Assembly (NCBI GenBank): GCA_043813895.1
Contig: JBDRKQ010000070.1
Location: forward strand, 1-27,347
Source: CAZTAR01 sp043813895
Lineage (GTDB): Bacteria > Planctomycetota > Phycisphaerae > UBA1845 > UTPLA1
Length of the DNA stretch: 27,347 nucleotides
Direction: 5' to 3'
Below the pieces are notes generated by a model that saw nothing but the letters and a program-made list of their open reading frames with translations, was not told the DNA's origin and made no database searches. Shown piece after piece: positions 24,112 through 27,347 of the stretch. A program made the translations under genes and the position numbers. How positions within the stretch are numbered: position 1 is the stretch's first letter; each line of letters opens with the position of its first letter.

Positions 24112-25680
24112 ATGGAACAGGTTACGCTGGATGGGAATTCGCTGACGATCGAGCAAATCCGGTCGGTTGCGCGGCGCGGCGCGGCGGTGGCATTGGCCCC
24201 GGATGCACGTGCGAAGGTGCAGCGATCTCGCGACGTGATCGAGCGCTTCATTGCCCAGGACGCGGCGATCTACGGCGTGACGACGGGCATCGGCGAGTTT
24301 GCGCGGATTCGCATCTCCACGGAGCAGAGCGCCGAATTGCAGCGTCGGATCATCTACAGCCATTCGGCGGGCACGGGCGATCCCTTTCCGGAAGACGTGG
24401 TCCGCGCCGCGATGACCTGCCGGGCGAACACGCTCGCGAAGGGCTACTCCGGCGTGCGCATCTGCCTGCTGGAAACCGTTCTGGAGATGATCAACAAGGG
24501 TGTCGTGCCTTTCATCAACGAGAAGGGCTCCCTCGGGACCAGCGGCGACCTCTCTCCGCTGTCACAGTTTGCCGAGGTCGCGCTCGGCGAGGGCCGCGCG
24601 TACTACAAGGGCGAGCTGATGTCCGGGGCGGAGGCGATGAAACGCGCCGGTGTCAAGCCCACCGACCTGACGTACAAGGAGGGGCTCGGCCTGATCAACG
24701 GCTCCCAAATGATGACCGCCGGCACCGCACTGTTGGTGTACGATGCGGAGCGCGTCATGAAGAACGCGATGATCGCCAGCGCGATGACGCTCGATGCACT
24801 CAGGGCGGTGGCCAGTGCGTTTCATTCATTGGTACACCGGGTTCGTCCACATCCGGGCCAGAATGCGGTGGCCGCCAACCTGCCCCCGCTGTTCGCCGGC
24901 AGCGAGATCATGGCGAACAAGTCCGGCAAGGTGCAGGACGGCTACAGCATTCGTTGCACGCCACAGATCCAGGGGCCTTCTCTCGACACGTTGGAGTACG
25001 TCCGCCGCGTCGTCAACATCGAAGTCAACGCCGCCGCCGACAATCCACTGTTCTTCGGCGAGGAAGGCGAGTACATCGCCGCCGGGAACTTCCACGGCCA
25101 GGGGATCGGCATGGCGGCCGATTACCTCTGCATCGCCCTCTCTGAGTTGGCCAATCTCTCCGAGCGCCACACGAACCGGCTGTTGAACCCCACGCTGTCT
25201 GGCCTGCCTGATTTCCTCGTCGAGGGCAAGGGGCTGAACTCCGGACTGATGGTCGCGCAGTACACGGCGGCGGCGTTGGTCTCGGAGAACAAGGTGCTTT
25301 CGCATCCGGCCTCAGTGGATTCGATCAGCGTTTCCGCCGATCAGGAGGACCACGTGAGCATGGGGCCGATCGCGGTCCGCAAGTGCAACGAGATTCTCCG
25401 GAACGTGCGGACCGTACTCGCAATCGAGATGATGTCGGCGGCACAGGCGTATGAGTTCCAGGAGGGCCGGCGACCGGGCAAGGGAACGGGCGTCGCCTAC
25501 GACCTCATCCGCTCGAAGGTGCCGGCCCTGAAGGACGATCGTGTGCTGTATCCGGACATCGAGGCGATCCGCGTGATGGTCGAGGATTGCAGTATATTGG
25601 AGGCGGTTGAGGCGGCAGTCGGCCCGCTGAAGCTCGCCAGAGACATGACGGATCTGCCCGTGCCGAACGTGCCGGTTTAA
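24112..25680 (+). CDS. Second MIO-type aromatic amino acid ammonia-lyase/aminomutase (Thr-Ser-Gly)
   Basis: A 522-aa paralogue of the divergent histidase. The ATG at 24112 has AAGGA at 6-nt spacing; the frame is open to an upstream TTG at 24097. The MIO site is T143-S144-G145 in GSLGTSGDLSPLSQ, not the usual Ala-Ser-Gly. From memory, Thr-Ser-Gly is the MIO precursor in the Pantoea phenylalanine aminomutase (AdmH/PaPAM). Catalytic positions Y54 (YGVTTGIG), N196 (INGSQMM), Y278/R281 (DGYSIRC), F327 (AGNFHGQ) and E412 (QEDHVSMG) are all kept. The selectivity position is still Ser-His (YSHSAGTG, 82-89), which points back to histidine, so substrate is open: histidase isoform, phenylalanine ammonia-lyase or aminomutase. 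The TAA stop at 25678-25680 forms part of the TTAA that borders an IS remnant, so the original C-terminus may have been slightly different. Confidence 0.88.
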   Translation: MEQVTLDGNSLTIEQIRSVARRGAAVALAPDARAKVQRSRDVIERFIAQDAAIYGVTTGIGEFARIRISTEQSAELQRRIIYSHSAGTGDPFPEDVVRAAMTCRANTLAKGYSGVRICLLETVLEMINKGVVPFINEKGSLGTSGDLSPLSQFAEVALGEGRAYYKGELMSGAEAMKRAGVKPTDLTYKEGLGLINGSQMMTAGTALLVYDAERVMKNAMIASAMTLDALRAVASAFHSLVHRVRPHPGQNAVAANLPPLFAGSEIMANKSGKVQDGYSIRCTPQIQGPSLDTLEYVRRVVNIEVNAAADNPLFFGEEGEYIAAGNFHGQGIGMAADYLCIALSELANLSERHTNRLLNPTLSGLPDFLVEGKGLNSGLMVAQYTAAALVSENKVLSHPASVDSISVSADQEDHVSMGPIAVRKCNEILRNVRTVLAIEMMSAAQAYEFQEGRRPGKGTGVAYDLIRSKVPALKDDRVLYPDIEAIRVMVEDCSILEAVEAAVGPLKLARDMTDLPVPNVPV

Positions 25681-26151
25681 TACGACAGCGCTATGAAGTA
25701 TCCGTTCGTTCCGCGGTTTTTCGCCGGCTCTTGTAGGATGCCTCATTACGCTCCTCGTGGTACGCGCACTGCTCGATCAAATCACGCCACGATTGTGGCC
25801 ACCGGTTCCAGATCTTCGATGCCAGCGTGTTCGCCGCGTCGGCCACTTGCTCCAGGGTGATCCGCGGATTTTTCCCCCCGTAGCCGTTCGCACCGGCACA
25901 CCCGCCGCCAGGGCGATGGGTTCGATGCTCTTGCGTTTCAAACCAGCCAGCAAGCCGACCAGGTAACGATGCCAGTGGTCAAAGGTCGTCTGCCGTGCGA
26001 AAAAAGGACGAAACCGCTCCAGCAGCGCAGCCAACGCCGGCTGCAACGATCGAATCTGATCGGCATTCATGACGAGAACTCCTGATGTCATGCTCAGAAG
26101 TCTCATTGACACAGCACTCGCCCCAGCTTGAGCCGATCCAGCGCTGTCATA
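25681..26151 (-). mobile_element. Internally deleted IS701-like insertion element, 471 bp
   Basis: The ends are an inverted repeat: TACGACAGCGCT at 25681-25692 and AGCGCTGTCATA at 26140-26151 (11 of 12 pairs). Outside them are TTAA (25677-25680) and CTAG (26152-26155); both fit the YTAR target that I recall for IS701, but they are not identical, so the duplication has drifted or the ends were rearranged. The inside encodes the start and end of a transposase with the middle missing. A full element would be about 1.4 kb. The element starts one base after the stop codon of the second lyase. Confidence 0.7.
25691..26070 (-). pseudogene. IS701-family transposase, central part deleted and frame shifted
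   Basis: The ATG at 26070 keeps an AGGAG ribosome binding site at 7-8 nt spacing. Residues 1-62 (MNADQIRSLQPALAALLERF onward, through SIEPIALAAGVPVRT) match the N-terminus of IS701-type transposases. The C-terminal part, NPRITLEQVADAANTLASK through KIWNRWPQSW and KSRRKTAE, is read in the -1 frame and ends at a TAG (25691-25693) inside the left inverted repeat, as is usual for an IS. The DDE catalytic core is missing, leaving about 126 codons of an expected 400 or so. The frame change lies in a G6A5 run (minus strand, 25869-25879). Confidence 0.7.
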
Positions 26152-26394
26152 CTAGAGCGCGCGAAATCCTGACAAGTTGACCCATGCCACCCGGTCTCGC
26201 GACTTTTTTTTGTTTTTCTTGCCGGTGGGGGCGGGTTTGTGTTTGGCACACGCTTGTTGCTCCCGTTTACAGCAGAAAAAAGTGTAAACGCCCGCAAACG
26301 CCCGCAAAGTCTTCGGACTACGGTGTCGTTTGTTTGCTCTCGCCTGCATGGCGTGCGTTAGTGAGTCGTGTTCAGCGCTTCGCGAATTGGAGGG
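26152..26394. other. Non-coding region with T-rich tract and short direct repeat
   Basis: No gene is supported between the IS remnant and the heptamer array. It holds a T-rich tract at about 26203-26220 and two adjacent copies of AAACGCCCGC (26286-26295 and 26296-26305). Short open frames here have no family resemblance. Base composition is less GC-rich than the neighbouring genes, consistent with insertion or relic DNA. Confidence 0.4.
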
Positions 26395-26496
26395 GAATTG
26401 AGAATGCAGAATGGAGAATGTAGAAAGCCGGATTCGGCCGGACCTGGCGTTTGCGTCCGCGTCGCCGACGCTACCTACATTCTCAATCCTACATTC
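26395..26496. repeat. Inverted pair of heptamer arrays at the 3' end of the PEP-CTERM gene
   Basis: Four tandem heptamers of the form GAATNNA (GAATTGA, GAATGCA, GAATGGA, GAATGTA) occupy 26395-26422. Facing them, 26476-26496 holds three heptamers in inverse orientation (TACATTC, TCAATCC, TACATTC). The arms share a perfect 10-bp pairing (GAGAATGTAG at 26414-26423 with CTACATTCTC at 26475-26484). The inverse array supplies the TAG stop codon of the PEP-CTERM gene. Confidence 0.7.
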
Positions 26497-27211
26497 TTCG
26501 CTTTCTTCCGCGTCGCCTGCGTCGGATGAGCATCAAGCCGCCGAGGGCAAGGAGCGAGGCGGTGGTCGGCTCGGGCGTGATGGTAAACGACACGTGGCCG
26601 TCGCCGGTGACAGTCGATCCGGCGGAGCCGCTGAAGGTGTGAACCTTTGTGCTGTAGCCGAGCACCCAGGTTTCGTTCGCGGGGAGGATGATGTCCGCCT
26701 GGATGGCGAGTGTGCCGCTCAGGGGTTCACCGGGAAACGTGACGGCCTGCTCCATCTGGCCGAAGATCCCGCCAGGCTGGTCAGCGTACGAAACACCGAT
26801 GGTCAATCCAGCGAGCATCGCAGCAGAACTGGAGAACTCGTATGAATAGGCGGCATCCAGGCTCAGCAAGAGGTCCTCCGTGGGCGTGATCCAGATGTGG
26901 CCGGAAGAGAGGGCCGACGTCACGCCTCCTTCGGCCCCTTCTGCCATGTGGGCTGCCTGGATATCGAAACCGCCGAAATCAAGCAGCCAAGAGATGTCGT
27001 AATTGGTCTGGGAGGTCGTGTCGCCAATAGAAGCAAAATGAGTCGTGTGGTAGGGATTCTGGACCACGGTGGACGTTACGTAGTCATCCTCCCCGCTGGC
27101 TCCTTGATACACGTATGTGAGCAAATCCCACGAGGACACGATGAAATCCGCATTCGCCATGGAAGGGATCGTGCCTCCGAGAAGCAGCACACTGATCGCG
27201 AAGGATCGCAT
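26489..27211 (-). CDS. PEP-CTERM sorting-domain protein
   Basis: A 240-aa exported protein. The ATG at 27211 follows AGGGGG at 7-nt spacing. Residues 1-21 are a signal peptide (FAISVLLLGGTIPSMANA). Residues 22-205 have no recognised enzyme motif and are rich in Ser, Thr, Gly and beta-prone stretches (TPTEDLLLSLDAAYSYEF). The C-terminus is a PEP-CTERM signal: TPEPTTAS (212-219), a hydrophobic helix LLALGGLMLI and a run of arginines. In exosortase systems this tag is cleaved and the protein is attached or released at the envelope together with exopolysaccharide; no exosortase gene is in the window. The protein ends in a long RRRRRGRKRRM tail, slightly longer than usual, because the stop codon comes from the heptamer array. 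Confidence 0.88.
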   Translation of the reverse strand: MRSFAISVLLLGGTIPSMANADFIVSSWDLLTYVYQGASGEDDYVTSTVVQNPYHTTHFASIGDTTSQTNYDISWLLDFGGFDIQAAHMAEGAEGGVTSALSSGHIWITPTEDLLLSLDAAYSYEFSSSAAMLAGLTIGVSYADQPGGIFGQMEQAVTFPGEPLSGTLAIQADIILPANETWVLGYSTKVHTFSGSAGSTVTGDGHVSFTITPEPTTASLLALGGLMLIRRRRRGRKRRM

Positions 27212-27229
27212 CGAGGTTCCCCCTGTCGC

Positions 27230-27257
27230 GGCGTTTCAGACGCCTCTTCTTATTATA
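27230..27257 (-). promoter_or_regulatory. Promoter -10 box and 5' stem-loop of the PEP-CTERM gene
   Basis: The minus strand has a perfect TATAAT at 27257-27252. A transcript starting 6-8 nt downstream would begin almost exactly at the stem-loop GGCGT-CTGAA-ACGCC (27244-27230), ahead of the ribosome binding site. Such a 5' hairpin could stabilise the mRNA. The -35 is not clear. Confidence 0.5.
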
Positions 27258-27316
27258 CGCGATTCGGCACGGCGGGTTCGATGGTCCGGGCTTTGGGTAC
27301 TGGGATAGAGGTGTCT

Positions 27317-27333
27317 GGTCCGCACAGCGGACC
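27317..27333. repeat. REP-like palindrome
   Basis: GGTCCGC (27317-27323) and GCGGACC (27327-27333) pair perfectly around ACA, followed by CTACGAAACTACGA to the window edge. The inverse form, CGTAGGGTCCGC..., is a type of intergenic palindrome I associate with planctomycete genomes. It lies upstream of the PEP-CTERM promoter. Confidence 0.55.
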
Positions 27334-27347
27334 CTACGAAACTACGA

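Noticed and set aside
23988..25145. 385-codon plus-strand open frame
   Set aside because: It overlaps the second lyase in another frame and has an Arg/Gly-rich product without motifs.
1..27347. tRNA, rRNA or riboswitch
   Set aside because: I looked for tRNA-like cloverleaf ends and conserved riboswitch cores by eye and saw none; a covariance-model scan would be needed to exclude them.

Overview
The window is GC-rich and looks like a chromosomal segment of a planctomycete (Planctomycetota, perhaps Phycisphaerae-like; the class is uncertain). The markers are a large secreted beta-helix protein ending in a dockerin-type double EF-hand (around 228-430 on the minus strand), a PEP-CTERM protein (26489-27211), a zinc-ribbon/PEGA-repeat protein, an APC permease fused to a UspA domain, REP-like GC-rich palindromes between genes, and a bacterial topoisomerase VI A-type subunit. 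All family assignments come from motif recognition; no database search was run.

Layout. 1-4352: the tail of an unknown plus-strand gene, then a giant surface protein on the minus strand. 4719-5900: a Spo11/Top6A-like DNA topoisomerase subunit with no B subunit in view. 5934-7889: an M28 metallopeptidase with a C-terminal PDZ domain, convergent with the topoisomerase gene. 8313-12039: a tight three-gene minus-strand operon of an N-formylglutamate amidohydrolase-like enzyme, a DUF1704/QEGLA-motif HExxxH metallopeptidase (the bacterial relatives of MATCAP tubulin carboxypeptidases), and a GshB-like ATP-grasp ligase. 12280-12979: a transposase remnant and a small lipoprotein. 13183-16100: three minus-strand genes (zinc alcohol dehydrogenase, membrane-anchored amidase/PGRP-like protein without zinc ligands, SAM methyltransferase). 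16546-18393: APC-UspA transporter. 18463-22269: a divergent pair, a zinc-ribbon/TM/PEGA/VWA-like protein and an FHA-GAF-PP2C (RsbU-type) phosphatase. 22426-25680: two divergent MIO-type ammonia-lyases, one with the usual Ala-Ser-Gly and one with Thr-Ser-Gly. 25681-26151: an internally deleted IS701-like element touching the stop codon of the second lyase. 26395-27211: a PEP-CTERM protein whose 3' end overlaps an inverted array of heptamers.

How the genes may work together. The strongest functional unit is the 8313-12039 operon, where a ligase that forms C-N (peptide-type) bonds is translationally coupled to a carboxypeptidase-like metalloenzyme and an amidohydrolase. This resembles a make/break peptide-tagging cycle, formally like tubulin tyrosination by TTL (also ATP-grasp) and detyrosination by MATCAP. 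The FHA-GAF-PP2C and PEGA proteins share an intergenic control region and may form an envelope-linked signalling pair. The first lyase is probably histidase; the second may be a histidase paralogue or an aromatic amino acid ammonia-lyase/aminomutase.

Regulatory signals. Three genes without a Shine-Dalgarno sequence (alcohol dehydrogenase, methyltransferase, first lyase) each carry a consensus -10 hexamer exactly 9 nt upstream of the ATG, which predicts leaderless mRNAs. Most other genes have ordinary purine-rich ribosome binding sites.
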